Shown here one piece after another: positions 27,554 to 37,700 of a stretch of DNA of 64,000 bases; position 1 is the first letter of the stretch, and each line of letters starts with the position of its first letter. The stretch is from Bacteroidota bacterium (GTDB taxonomy: Bacteria > Bacteroidota > Bacteroidia > Chitinophagales > Chitinophagaceae), in contig JAEZLJ010000093.1 of the NCBI GenBank assembly GCA_023415275.1, forward strand, positions 19,240-83,239, given 5' to 3'. Below the pieces are notes generated by a model. That model was not told where the DNA came from. It was given only the letters and a program-made list of their open reading frames with translations, and made no database searches. A program made the translations under genes and the position numbers.

Positions 27554-28903
27554 TTACTTAAATAACCGCCAGATGTCCAATCCGAAAGCATAAAGCATCA
27601 AGCCCAACAATAATACCATACCTACCATCTGCGCATACTCCATGAACTTATCACTAGGTTTACGCCCCGTGATCATTTCATAGATGGTAAATAAGGCATG
27701 CCCGCCGTCAAGAGCCGGTATGGGCAAAATATTCATAAATGCCAGGATAATAGAAAAAAGGGCAGTCATGGTCCAGAAGCGGTACCAATCCCACGTGCCA
27801 CCAAAAGTTTTTCCAATAGAGATAACGCTACCCAGGTTGTCAGAAACTTTATGCTCTTTGGAGGTAAATAATAACCTGATACCAGTGATATAGTCACTTA
27901 ATCTTTCAACTCCATAACTAATACCTGCCGGAATAGCGGCAAATAATGTGTAACCCTTTTTTTCGACACCTAATAACCTTGAAGGATCCTTGGGAAAGAA
28001 ACCAACACTTCCATCCTCTGTAAGCTTAACGGCCACAAGTGCCGTATCATTATTCCGCAAAGCTTTCAGGGTAACTACTTCATTTTTATGTTGCCTTTTA
28101 ATGGAATCAAATTCCTGGTAATAGGAGAAAGTATTATTATTCAATCCCACCAATACATCGCCTCTCTTCAATTCACCAGATTTATATTCAATTTTAGGCG
28201 AGATACTATCTACGATCACTGGAAATCTTGGGGACACAAAACCCCTCAACTGGTTCTTGGTCAGTTTGCGAACAAAACCTTCAGGCATTACTACAGTGGT
28301 ATCTCTACCCTGGCGATTCACCTTTAAAACCACCTTTTCTGCCAGCATTAATTCCTTGGGCAGATCATTCATATAAACCAAAGGCTTATTATTGACCCCG
28401 GTGATGACATCCCCACCTTGTAATCCTGCCGATGTGGCCAAGGAATCAACACTTAGACCATATTTCAGATTTTGGACCGGCAACTTTTCTTCGCCCCATA
28501 CAAAAAGAATCATGGCAAATAATACCAACGCCAATACAAAGTTGACGATGACACCTCCCAGCATGATGATCAGGCGTTGCCAGGCTGGCTTGCTCCTGAA
28601 TTCCCATGGCTGTGCAGGTAATTGCATTTGCTCCTTGTCCATGCTCTCGTCTATCATTCCCGCAATTTTCACATATCCACCAAGAGGGATCCAACCCAAT
28701 CCATATTCTGTTTCACCAACCTTCTTTTTCCATAGTGAAAACCAGGGATTAAAAAACAAATAGAACTTATCAACGCGGCAACCAAACCATTTTGCAGGGA
28801 GGAAATGTCCCATTTCATGTAGAACAACCAGTATAGAAAATGCAAGGATAAATTGCCCAACATTGGCAAAAAAAGCTGACCAGTCTGTAGCTAATAAATA
28901 CAT
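27554..28903 (-). CDS. rseP: RIP metalloprotease RseP (site-2 protease)
   Basis: 449 residues. The zinc motif HEMGH at 29-33 lies in the first membrane helix. WIPLGGYVKIAGM follows the conserved GGYV beta-hairpin, PDZ regions span about 135-320, and LDGGHALF near residue 400 carries the third zinc ligand. A central helix (IIMLGGVIVNFVLALVLF) and two C-terminal helices complete the fold. It cuts membrane-bound anti-sigma factors and signal-peptide remnants. The window contains an ECF sigma factor and a FecR-like protein, but that one lacks a membrane segment. It lies about 200 bp downstream of dxr, a common Bacteroidota order. Confidence 0.95.
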   Translation of the reverse strand: MYLLATDWSAFFANVGQFILAFSILVVLHEMGHFLPAKWFGCRVDKFYLFFNPWFSLWKKKVGETEYGLGWIPLGGYVKIAGMIDESMDKEQMQLPAQPWEFRSKPAWQRLIIMLGGVIVNFVLALVLFAMILFVWGEEKLPVQNLKYGLSVDSLATSAGLQGGDVITGVNNKPLVYMNDLPKELMLAEKVVLKVNRQGRDTTVVMPEGFVRKLTKNQLRGFVSPRFPVIVDSISPKIEYKSGELKRGDVLVGLNNNTFSYYQEFDSIKRQHKNEVVTLKALRNNDTALVAVKLTEDGSVGFFPKDPSRLLGVEKKGYTLFAAIPAGISYGVERLSDYITGIRLLFTSKEHKVSDNLGSVISIGKTFGGTWDWYRFWTMTALFSIILAFMNILPIPALDGGHALFTIYEMITGRKPSDKFMEYAQMVGMVLLLGLMLYAFGLDIWRLFK

Positions 28904-29104
28904 ATATCTGTTTCAATCCCCACCAATGAATTACCAGGCAGGTGTTTATAATTTAAATGAAAGGCTATCATATTAACCATGCTGACATCCTTCCCGATAA
29001 CTTTAATTCTTTACATTAAAGCGGTGCAATATAATAATAGGAATGTAATAATATAGGTTAGCCCTCTACCATCCATATGGTTTAACGCCCTTTTATAGAG
29101 ATGA

Positions 29105-30274
29105 TCATAGCTTAATCAGGTCGGCTGCATAACTCCTGGCCTCGCCATCACTTTCAAAATATTCCTCCAGTGTAGGAGTTTCAATGAAAGTAATTTTATT
29201 CATGGTACGCTCAATGACATCCGTCATATCAAGAAAACCTATCCTGTTGCGAAGAAAGGCATATACAGCTATTTCGTTAGCTGCGTTCATAATACAAGCC
29301 AGGTTTCCACCTTTATTTAAAGCTTCCATGGCCAGGGTAAGATTTTTAAATGTTTTAAGGTCAGGCTCTTCAAAGGAAAGCTCCTTTAGCTTTTTGAAAT
29401 CTGTCCTGGGATAATTGTTTTTTATTCTCTTGGGGAATCCAAGGGCATATTGAATAGGCAGTTTCATATCGGGAAGTCCCATCTGGGCCTTGATACTTCC
29501 ATCTTCAAATTGCACCATGGAATGGATGATGCTCTGGGGATGTATCAATACTTCAATCTGCTCGGGTCTTAAGTTAAATAGCCATTTGGCTTCAATCATT
29601 TCAAGGCCTTTGTTCATCAGGGTGGCAGAATCTATGCTGATCTTAGCCCCCATTGTCCAATTGGGATGCTGTAATGCGTGCTCCCTTTTTACATTGACAA
29701 GGTAATTGGGCTTTCGGCCAAGGAAAGGTCCACCGGAAGCAGTGAGAATGACTTTTTCTACAGGGTTGCGCATCTCACCTATCAGGCATTGAAAGATGGC
29801 GGAATGTTCAGAATCAACTGGAATAACGGGCACCCTTTTTTCAACTGCCGTGCGCATAATAATATCTCCAGCCACCACCAAAGTTTCTTTATTGGCCAGG
29901 GCAATGGCCTTGCCCGCATTGATAGCATTCAAGGTTGGCTTAAGACCCGCATAACCAACAATAGCAGCCAGCATCAGATCATAACAATCCATAGAGGCTA
30001 CTTCCTCCAGTGCCTTTTCGCCCACAAAAACCTTTACATCTGTATTAGCTAGCGCTTCCTTAACTTTTATGTACTTCTGGTCTTCGGCTACCACCACAAT
30101 ATTGGGGTGAAACTTCAAAGCCTGCTCTATTACCAATTCATCATTGCCATTGCAGGTAAGTATCTCCACTGAAAAGAGATCAGGATGTTGAGCAATTACT
30201 TCAAGGGCCTGTGTACCAATGGAACCGGTGGAACCGAAAATGGCAATACGTTTAATATGTGGCGTTTGACTCAT
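29105..30274 (-). CDS. dxr: 1-deoxy-D-xylulose 5-phosphate reductoisomerase
   Basis: 389 residues, normal length. The N-terminal NADPH fold has IAIFGSTGSIG (G14-G20). The catalytic and metal residues lie in VDSEHSAIFQCL, the flexible loop in TASGGPFL, and ATLMNKGLEMIEAKWLF is the family block. It makes 2-C-methyl-D-erythritol 4-phosphate, the committed step of the MEP isoprenoid pathway. It is followed by rseP on the same strand and preceded by the GH3-like gene (57 bp upstream). Confidence 0.97.
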   Translation of the reverse strand: MSQTPHIKRIAIFGSTGSIGTQALEVIAQHPDLFSVEILTCNGNDELVIEQALKFHPNIVVVAEDQKYIKVKEALANTDVKVFVGEKALEEVASMDCYDLMLAAIVGYAGLKPTLNAINAGKAIALANKETLVVAGDIIMRTAVEKRVPVIPVDSEHSAIFQCLIGEMRNPVEKVILTASGGPFLGRKPNYLVNVKREHALQHPNWTMGAKISIDSATLMNKGLEMIEAKWLFNLRPEQIEVLIHPQSIIHSMVQFEDGSIKAQMGLPDMKLPIQYALGFPKRIKNNYPRTDFKKLKELSFEEPDLKTFKNLTLAMEALNKGGNLACIMNAANEIAVYAFLRNRIGFLDMTDVIERTMNKITFIETPTLEEYFESDGEARSYAADLIKL

Positions 30275-30331
30275 GGGGCTAATTCGATCGTTTAAATAAT
30301 ATTTAATTGCCTGGATCTTATGGTATGATGA

Positions 30332-31849
30332 TCAGGATTGATGTGAACCTGCTGGTTGAATAGTCCAGTTATTTAGTTTATCTGCCAACGTGCGGTCATT
30401 GCTTAAACGGGGCACTTTATTCTGTCCTCCCAACTTCCCTATTGATTTCATATAATCTATAAATCCGTTCTTTTTTATGATACGTATCTTAAGAGGCTGC
30501 AAAATATTACCCGCAATTAAATCATTATAGTAAATGTTTTTTTCTCTCAGGTTATTGTCAACTCTCCTGGAAAAGCCTGCCAGGTCGTTAGGCTCATTTT
30601 CAAATTCGATGAACCACTCGTGGTAACTTTTTCCTTCAGCCTGGCCAATAGCCGGTGCTACCGTAAACTCTGTAATATGAACACTTTCTTCCTGGGCCGC
30701 TTTTAACAAACTTTGTTCCACTTCTTCGGCAATAACGTGTTCACCAAAGGCAGAAATGAAATGTTTGATACGACCTGTAACTACGATCTTATAAGGATCT
30801 AAACTTGTGAATTTGATGGTATCTCCAATATTATAACCCCATAATCCTGCATTGTTATTAATAATAAGGGCATAATTTTCACCTACCTTAACGTCTTTCA
30901 GGGATAACCTTGAAGGGTTTTGATTAAAGATTTCTGTTGCAGGTATAAACTCAAAAAAGATCCCACTATCGGTGTTCAATAAAAGACCCTCTTCTTTTTG
31001 GGTATTTTGAAAAGCAAAAAATCCTTCAGAGGCAGGGAAGGTCTCTATAGTATCTACTTTTTTTCCTATGCTGTCAAACAATCTTGACCTATAGGGTTCG
31101 AAATTGACGCCTCCATGAACAAGTACCGAAAACTGAGGGAAGAGATCTTTAATTTTTTTACCGGAGCGCTCCTGCAGCCTGTCAAAATACATTTGCACCC
31201 AGGGTGGTATACCGCTTATAAGGGTCATATTTTGAGCAATAGTCTCATCTACGATCTTATCCAACTTAGTTTCCCAATCTTCAATACAATTGGTTTCATA
31301 GGAGGGCATCTGGTTTGACCTGAGGTATTTGGGAATATGATGATTAACGATTCCACTTAACCTGCCTGTAGGTATATCGCCCAATCGTTCCAATTCAGGA
31401 GAGCCGGAAAGAAAGATGAGCTTTCCATCTGAAAAGGCAGAATTACCTGTTTCTGCCATATAGCACAAAAGGGCATTCCTGGCAGTATTGATATGATTAG
31501 GAATGGATTCTTTGCTTATAGGAATATATTTGACCCCACTGGTGGTACCTGAGGTTTTGGCAAAATAGTTGGGTTTCCCTTTCCAAAGCACGTTATGCCT
31601 GCCGCTTATGATCTTTTCTATATATGGCTTAAATTCTTCATAATCCCGGATGGGTACAGCATTTTTGAATTCTTCATATGAATTCACCTGTTCCAGGCCA
31701 TGTTCTTTACCAAACTCAGTGGTTTTGCCCACCTTTAAGAGTTCTTTAAGAATATTATCCTGATCTGCCAGGGCCGTATTCATGCCCCTGTTTATTTTGC
31801 TATATATATACGAAGCAAAAGGCTTCGCTAGAAAGGATTTGATCTTCAT
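30332..31849 (-). CDS. GH3-family acyl-adenylate-forming protein
   Basis: 505 residues. It belongs to the GH3 auxin-responsive-promoter superfamily, relatives of firefly luciferase that adenylate carboxylates. The ATP-binding loop is FAKTSGTTSGVKYIP (about 97-111). Other family blocks are HGGVNFEPY and ETFPASEGFFAFQ, followed by the C-terminal swing domain with GRIKHFISAFGEHVIAEEVEQ. Bacterial members are widespread in Bacteroidota and mostly uncharacterised; conjugation of an amino acid or amine to a carboxylate is the family reaction. It lies directly upstream of dxr and may be co-transcribed with it. Confidence 0.9.
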   Translation of the reverse strand: MKIKSFLAKPFASYIYSKINRGMNTALADQDNILKELLKVGKTTEFGKEHGLEQVNSYEEFKNAVPIRDYEEFKPYIEKIISGRHNVLWKGKPNYFAKTSGTTSGVKYIPISKESIPNHINTARNALLCYMAETGNSAFSDGKLIFLSGSPELERLGDIPTGRLSGIVNHHIPKYLRSNQMPSYETNCIEDWETKLDKIVDETIAQNMTLISGIPPWVQMYFDRLQERSGKKIKDLFPQFSVLVHGGVNFEPYRSRLFDSIGKKVDTIETFPASEGFFAFQNTQKEEGLLLNTDSGIFFEFIPATEIFNQNPSRLSLKDVKVGENYALIINNNAGLWGYNIGDTIKFTSLDPYKIVVTGRIKHFISAFGEHVIAEEVEQSLLKAAQEESVHITEFTVAPAIGQAEGKSYHEWFIEFENEPNDLAGFSRRVDNNLREKNIYYNDLIAGNILQPLKIRIIKKNGFIDYMKSIGKLGGQNKVPRLSNDRTLADKLNNWTIQPAGSHQS

Positions 31850-31947
31850 GGCAAGCTTAAAGCGGCACGAATATACAGAAATGGGTTAAGGGCATCCTAA
31901 ATTGAACGGCACAGACCAGATTTTTTAGCTTTGGAAAAGCAATAATG

Positions 31948-31978
31948 TTGGCTACAAGGATTTTTACCCTTACCTTTG
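31948..31978 (+). promoter_or_regulatory. Predicted Bacteroidota-type promoter of rplU-rpmA
   Basis: The -7 element TACCTTTG (31971-31978) matches TAnnTTTG exactly. A TTG at 31948-31950 lies 20 bp upstream as the -33 element. The implied transcript start is about 31984, which leaves a short leader before the ATG at 32001. Confidence 0.6.
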
Positions 31979-32000
31979 CCCACCTAATTTTTGAACCGTT

Positions 32001-32300
32001 ATGTTCGCAGTAATTAAAATAGCCGGTAAGCAATTCAAGGTTGAAAAAGACCAGACTTTGTATGTACCTAGCGTTGGTGGTAAAACCGGCGATAAAGTAG
32101 AATTTTCTGATGTTGTCCTTGCAGATGACAACGGCAACCTGAAGTTCAGTAATGCCGGAGTAAAGATCAAGGCTGAAATTCTTGACCAGGTAAAAGGTGA
32201 TAAAGTAATTGCTTATAAGCAAAAACGCAGAAAAGGTTTTCGTAAGAAACTTGGTCACCGTACCCACTATACGAAAATTAAAATCAACGAAATCGCTTAA
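32001..32300 (+). CDS. rplU: 50S ribosomal protein L21
   Basis: 99 residues with the L21 start MFAVIKIAGKQFKVEKDQ and the family C-terminal block YKQKRRKGFRKKLGHRTHYT, which binds 23S rRNA. The gene is followed 63 bp later by rpmA, the near-universal L21-L27 order. A promoter is predicted immediately upstream. Confidence 0.98.
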   Translation: MFAVIKIAGKQFKVEKDQTLYVPSVGGKTGDKVEFSDVVLADDNGNLKFSNAGVKIKAEILDQVKGDKVIAYKQKRRKGFRKKLGHRTHYTKIKINEIA

Positions 32301-32363
32301 TGTCTGGCATAGCCTTTCATGTAAGCAAGTAATAAATCTTCAAGTACTAAAAAGTAAAGTACC

Positions 32364-32630
32364 ATGGCACATAAAAAAGGTGAAGGCAGTGTAAAAAATG
32401 GTCGTGACTCAAACAGCAAACGTTTGGGTGTAAAAATATATGGTGGCCAACCTGCTATTGCTGGAAACATCATCGTTCGTCAACGCGGAACTGTTTACCA
32501 TCCAGGTAAAAATGTAGGTGTTGGTAAAGACTATACACTGTTTGCATTAACAGATGGAGTTGTAGAATTCCGTAAGGGAAGACAAGACAGAACGTTTGTT
32601 TCTGTTGCAGAAGCCGAAGCATCGGCATAA
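32364..32630 (+). CDS. rpmA: 50S ribosomal protein L27
   Basis: 88 residues. The start [20 protein letters not shown] is the conserved L27 N-terminal arm that reaches the peptidyl-transferase centre, followed by LGVKIYGGQ and [10 protein letters not shown]. There is no N-terminal extension of the type cleaved by Prp in Firmicutes. It is co-transcribed with rplU. Confidence 0.98.
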   Translation: MAHKKGEGSVKNGRDSNSKRLGVKIYGGQPAIAGNIIVRQRGTVYHPGKNVGVGKDYTLFALTDGVVEFRKGRQDRTFVSVAEAEASA

Positions 32631-32658
32631 TGTTTGAATTAATTGGTTAGGAAAAAAC

Positions 32659-32689
32659 TTTGATAGTTAAAAATTCCTTTATAATTTTA
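32659..32689 (+). promoter_or_regulatory. Predicted promoter of the histone-like gene
   Basis: TTTG at 32659-32662 is followed after 19 bp by TAATTTTA (32682-32689), close to the Bacteroidota TTTG/TAnnTTTG pattern. It lies 42 bp upstream of the ATG. Confidence 0.5.
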
Positions 32690-32731
32690 CTATCGTAATT
32701 TTTTTATTACTAACCATTAAAATTCAAAAAC

Positions 32732-32896
32732 ATGGCAACAGCAAAAAAAGGCGCAGCTAAAAAAGCAGCTCCTAAAAAAGCAACTGCAGCTAAGAAAGCA
32801 GCTCCTAAAAAAGCAACTGCAGCTAAAAAAGCGGCTCCTAAAAAAGCAGCAGCTAAAAAAGCAGCTCCTAAAAAAGCAGCAGCTAAGAAGAAATAA
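32732..32896 (+). CDS. Histone H1-like Lys/Ala/Pro-rich protein, 54 residues
   Basis: The frame from ATG (32732) to TAA (32894-32896) encodes 54 residues made almost only of Lys, Ala, Pro and Thr. It consists of repeats of AAPKK alternating with A(T/A)AAKK. This matches the eukaryotic H1-tail-like bacterial proteins (Hc1/AlgP-like, common in Bacteroidota), which are expected to bind and compact DNA. The gene has its own predicted promoter and a strong terminator 22 bp after the stop. The coding sequence is internally repetitive at DNA level, so repeat number may vary between strains. It is too short to be found by most length filters. Confidence 0.88.
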   Translation: MATAKKGAAKKAAPKKATAAKKAAPKKATAAKKAAPKKAAAKKAAPKKAAAKKK

Positions 32897-32917
32897 GAAT
32901 AACTTTCAGAGTTATAG

Positions 32918-32948
32918 AAGGTCCCGGTTCTCCGGGACTTTTTTTTTA
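32918..32948 (+). terminator. Rho-independent terminator of the histone-like gene
   Basis: The stem GTCCCGG/CCGGGAC with a TTCT loop is followed by nine T (the last two bases of the stem region included). Confidence 0.9.
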
Positions 32949-33092
32949 CCTGCTGGATATAAAAGGTACAACTGCCAATAGGCATTATTAGAAACAACTT
33001 CAAGTGTATAGCTTTGTCTTTGGATAATTTCAGACTTTAATTGTTTTAAGTATCTGGAAATTTACCCAGGAATCAAGAAATCATTATTCATT

Positions 33093-34757
33093 ATGGACAA
33101 TTATGTAATTGCGGATCAACTTTCCCTCCTATCTAAATTGATGGATATACATGGTGAAAATTCTTTCAAATCCAAAAGCTATTCCTCTGCAGCCTTTACC
33201 CTTGAAAAACTTCCGGACCAGGTAGCCTCCCTGTCAAAAGAGAAAATATTTAGCATCAGGGGGATTGGTGAAAGTGTAGGCAATAAAATAGTTGAGATAC
33301 TTGAAGTAGGAGAACTGAAACAGCTAAAGGAATACATTTCTAAAACCCCGTCGGGTGTATTGGAAATGATGAACATTAAAGGATTGGGGCCTAAGAAAAT
33401 TCATACCCTATGGAAAGAGATGCATATTGATACCATTCAGGAATTGAAGAAGGCTTGTGAAGAAGATCGCATTTCTGATAAAAAAGGATTTGGACAAAAA
33501 ACCCAGCTGAATATTTTACGCTCCATAGAATTCCAGGAGCAAAGCTCGGGAAAGTACCTATATGCAAAAGTTGAAGCCTTTGCAGAAGCCCTTACTGCTA
33601 AAATAATAGATAAGTTTCCAAGTCATCGATTGCAGATAACCGGGGACTTTCGCCGTCAATTGGAGATCATTGAATCGCTTGATTGGGTGACCACCATTCC
33701 AGCAAATGATCTCAAAAATTATCTTATCAATGAACATGTTGAACTGGTTAGCGACAGGGATAATATGCTGATCTTAAATGCGGATAACACCCTGCTAATT
33801 CGGTTTTTTATTGTTGAGGATGAGTCATTTTATAAAAAATTATTTGAAACCAGTGCCAGTACTGATTTTATAAATACCTGGAAAGAAGTGAATGCAGCAG
33901 ATTCTGAAGAAAAGATTTTTACAGATGCAGGACTGCATTATATACCTCCTTGTTTAAGAGAAAAACCAGCTATTATTGAACAAGCTAAACATTTGAAGTT
34001 TAACAACCTGGTTCAAACCAGTGACATTAAGGGTTTGATACATTCCCATAGCAACTGGAGCGACGGAGCCTATACCATTGAAGAAATGGCAAAGGAACTA
34101 ATAGAATTGGGGTTCGAGTACCTGGTGATCTCAGATCATTCCAAGACTGCTTTTTATGCCAATGGATTATCTGAACAGAGAATTAAAGAACAGCATAAGC
34201 AAATAGAAGAATTAAATAAAAAACTGGCCCCATTTAAGATCTTTAAAAGCATTGAATGTGATATCCTCAACGATGGATCACTTGATTATTCCAATGAAGT
34301 ATTGTCCAGTTTTGACCTTGTGATCACTTCTATTCACAGCAACCTGGATATGGATGAAGAAAAGGCAATGAAACGCCTTTTAGGTGCTATTACAAACCCT
34401 TTTACTACCATCATGGGACATATGACCGGTAGATTATTATTAAGAAGAAAAGGCTATCCTGTAGACCATAAAATGATCATAGATGCTTGTGCTGAACATC
34501 ACGTAGTTATTGAGATCAATGCCAATCCGAACAGATTGGATATGGATTGGCGATGGATAGAGTATGCTATAAAAAAAGACCTTATGCTTTCTATTAACCC
34601 GGACGCACACACAACTGAAGAATTTCACAATATAAAATACGGGGTGTTGGTAGCACAAAAAGGCGGATTGACCTCTACAAAAAATCTTAGCAGCTTTTCA
34701 TTGAAAGATTTTGAAGCCTTCCTGGCTAAAACAAAGAAATTAAAAGGTATTAGCTGA
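33093..34757 (+). CDS. PolX-like protein with intact PHP domain and degenerate polymerase site
   Basis: 554 residues in PolX architecture: helix-hairpin-helix 8-kDa and fingers region (about 1-150, with IRGIGESVGNKI and IKGLGPKKI), X-family palm (about 155-300) and PHP domain (about 312-550). PHP metal ligands are present: H317 and H319 (IHSHS), D324, H349 (SDHS), E388, H415, H443, D504 and H506. In the palm the usual GSxRRGxExxGDxD is GDFRRQLEIIESLD (184-197), so the first catalytic Asp is S195. The third Asp position aligns with R237. Polymerase activity is therefore doubtful, while the 3'-5' exonuclease or AP endonuclease activity of the PHP domain is plausible. It overlaps the convergent kinase gene by 8 bp. 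Confidence 0.88.
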   Translation: MDNYVIADQLSLLSKLMDIHGENSFKSKSYSSAAFTLEKLPDQVASLSKEKIFSIRGIGESVGNKIVEILEVGELKQLKEYISKTPSGVLEMMNIKGLGPKKIHTLWKEMHIDTIQELKKACEEDRISDKKGFGQKTQLNILRSIEFQEQSSGKYLYAKVEAFAEALTAKIIDKFPSHRLQITGDFRRQLEIIESLDWVTTIPANDLKNYLINEHVELVSDRDNMLILNADNTLLIRFFIVEDESFYKKLFETSASTDFINTWKEVNAADSEEKIFTDAGLHYIPPCLREKPAIIEQAKHLKFNNLVQTSDIKGLIHSHSNWSDGAYTIEEMAKELIELGFEYLVISDHSKTAFYANGLSEQRIKEQHKQIEELNKKLAPFKIFKSIECDILNDGSLDYSNEVLSSFDLVITSIHSNLDMDEEKAMKRLLGAITNPFTTIMGHMTGRLLLRRKGYPVDHKMIIDACAEHHVVIEINANPNRLDMDWRWIEYAIKKDLMLSINPDAHTTEEFHNIKYGVLVAQKGGLTSTKNLSSFSLKDFEAFLAKTKKLKGIS

Positions 34758-37700
34758 TAATGGGTAGTTGGACAAAAAATGAAGTACCCTCTTCTTCTTT
34801 TGTTTCAAACCAGATGTTTCCTTTAGCTTGCTCTACAATACTTTTACACATGGCCAGTCCCAGGCCTGTACCGGAAGTCTTGGTAGTAAAATTGGGAGTA
34901 AATATTTTAGGTTGGGTTTCCGGGGCAATGCCCTCGCCATTATCTGTAATGGTAATTATAATACTGTGACCACGCCGCTCCTCGTTAATCTGTATATAAC
35001 AATTATTCTTTTCAGCACAGGCATCAACCGCATTAGCCATTAGGTTGGTAAACAATCGATTCATGTGGGTTCTGTCGGCTTTCAATATGATACTTCCCTC
35101 CACACGATTCCAGTTGATATCAATCTTTGGATTGGCCTGGTATAAATCTACCAGTGAACCAAGAATATGGTGCAGATCCACCAACTCGATCTTTTTATTG
35201 CCAATATTGGCAAATTGGGAAAAATCAGCAGCTATTTTAGAAAGGTGATCTATTTGTTCAATAAGGGTATTGGCCACATTTGTTGTCAGCTCTTTCACAT
35301 TGGTATTATTGGTATTAATGGCCTTTTGCAGATATTGAATACTAAGTTTCATAGGTGTCAGCGGATTCTTAATTTCATGAGCCACCTGGCGGGCCATTTC
35401 TCTCCACGCACCTTCCCTTTCACTTTTAGCAAGTGCGTCAGCACTTTTCCCTAACTCATGGACCATAACGTTATACTGCTTAACCAGTTCTCCTATTTCA
35501 TCATTCCGCTTCCAAACAATTTCCTCATTAATCTTTCCAAGGGTTATATCCCTCATTTTATCTCCAATAAGTGAAAAGGACTGTGTAATCTTATTTGTAA
35601 TGAATAAAGCTATAACGCCGGCAATCAGGAATATGAAAGCATTCAAATTAATAATTGTAACAAGGAAATTCGATATTTCCTGGTTCAGATCTAATTGAGA
35701 AGAAAAGTAAGGGATATTTAAATATTTGGTTACATAGCCGCTTTCATTTCTAACTGCTGTATAAATGCTTAAGTAATTCAAAGAGCTGACCTTTTCTTCC
35801 TGCACCCTTAGCACTTCCCGCAAACGGTTTAAATGGAAATAAGCAAGAGGATGCATCTTATTGCTCAATATGCCTTTCTTATAAACTTCTTCATCAGAAG
35901 TAACTTCCAAATTGCCTTCAAGGTCATAAATATTTACATCCACATTATGAATATCAGCCACTTCATTAACCAGTCTTTGTAAGCCAGCCCGGGCGGCAGA
36001 ATCATTCACTTTTAATGAATCATTCGAATGATCACCTTTTATTGGTTTTTGCATTTCCTTTACCATGATACCTGCGGTTCGGCTCAGTTTATCTTCATTA
36101 TTCCTATTATAGCGGGTGATAAAAAAGGAAATAGTGGCAGCCCCGATAATCAGGAAAGATAAAACGCTAATAAATATTACTGTACCATGGATCTGGGTAC
36201 GAATATTAACCTGGAAAATATTACTGAAGCTTTTAGAATCATTTGCTAATCTTAATAGAAATGAAATGAATTGCAAGAAACCTACCATAAATAGAAAAGC
36301 ACAAAACAGGTAGGAAAATAAAGTGATACTTTCCAGCAAGGAATCCTTTTTCTTAGCTATAACGATGATCTTGCTATTATTGGCTTTATACCATAATTCA
36401 TCATAACCATTATTATCCCTTTGGGAGAATTCTTTATCCGGCACCTGGGAACTTGTCAGAGAAGTTTGAAAGGGATACTTACTAGAAGAGCTAAACAATA
36501 AATTGTTTACATAAATGGCATTTGAGTAAATAGGAGAATTTTCAGGATCGTTGCGGTTAACCGATTTAAATAGGATTGGATAGAGTGCATCAGAAGTACC
36601 AAATTGTCTTGGTGTTGATGCCATGAAAAAATAACCTTTAATTTTTGAACTGTCCTTTATTTGCCGTTTGGCCAAATAGGTAAAATGATCAAAAGAAGTT
36701 TCGTGGTAATAGACATCGGGAATATCAGTAGGTTTACTTTGCAGGGTGAAAATGGTATTGAGATCTGCATAAGTAGTTGGGTCGTTATTATTTATAGGTG
36801 TATAGGAAGAATCAAACACATATATTTTGGTATCATAGCGATTGCTATAACCAGAAAAATTGGAGCTTATGATACTATCCCTTAAATATTGATTGTCTTC
36901 TTCATTTTTGAACCGCTCGAAGTTGTTTTTTAAAAACCTATTGTCAAGATAAATGATAGCCATGTTCATTAACCTTTGGCTTGACTTATCTGTCAACTGG
37001 TCATATTTTTCTGCAATACCCTTTCTGATCCTGAGTTCATTCACTTTATTACCCTCCAGTATGATCACCGCCAGGGACACAGAAAAAACAAAAATCCAAA
37101 ATAGCGCACCCGCAACCGTGGCACTAAACCTGTTAATAAGAAACTTTTCCTGGCTTACTAACCAGGTATAAATAATTAACCATAATAATACTGGCAAATG
37201 AAACAATACTATCTCATTACCAGACCGGAAGGTTAGAAATAATAAGCCAACCAGGGCAATAAAAAAGTAGATATACACCTGGTGGTCTTTAAATGCAGGG
37301 TAGATAATTCGGAAAAGCAACCTGCTCAAGTAATAATATGATAAACAGAGAAGAGCAAGTACAATTAAACCTACAACAGTATAGATATCCAGGCTAAAAA
37401 AGTCCGTGACATTGAAAGAGATTTTTGAGTTGGCCACAAGCCCCTGCACCACATTGGCCAATTGAAAAGTAGAAAAAATCAATACGAATACGGCAATAGT
37501 CCCTGCAACATATACTCCTTTGCCCTTTATAAAAGAGGGGAAATTATCTCCCGGGCCAATATTGAACCAGGCAAACAATACTATCCAGCAAAGAATGATG
37601 GCATTGACCAAAAGGTCTCCAAGCGATCTGTTGATCCAGTTACTTGCATAAATCAACGGGTTAAATAATTCAAATTGTCTTAAAGAAAGTAATCCCGGGA

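Noticed and set aside
27880..27905. Copy of the TATAGTCACTTAA motif
   Set aside because: It lies inside the rseP coding frame, where the codons explain it; kept only as a caution on the PUL motif.
31857..32267. Minus-strand 136-codon ORF over rplU
   Set aside because: It is antisense to L21, which is certain; there is no family likeness.
32710..33003. Minus-strand ORF of Ala/Phe/Leu repeats
   Set aside because: It is the reverse complement of the Lys/Ala-rich histone-like gene and its terminator; the plus strand has a promoter, start and terminator.
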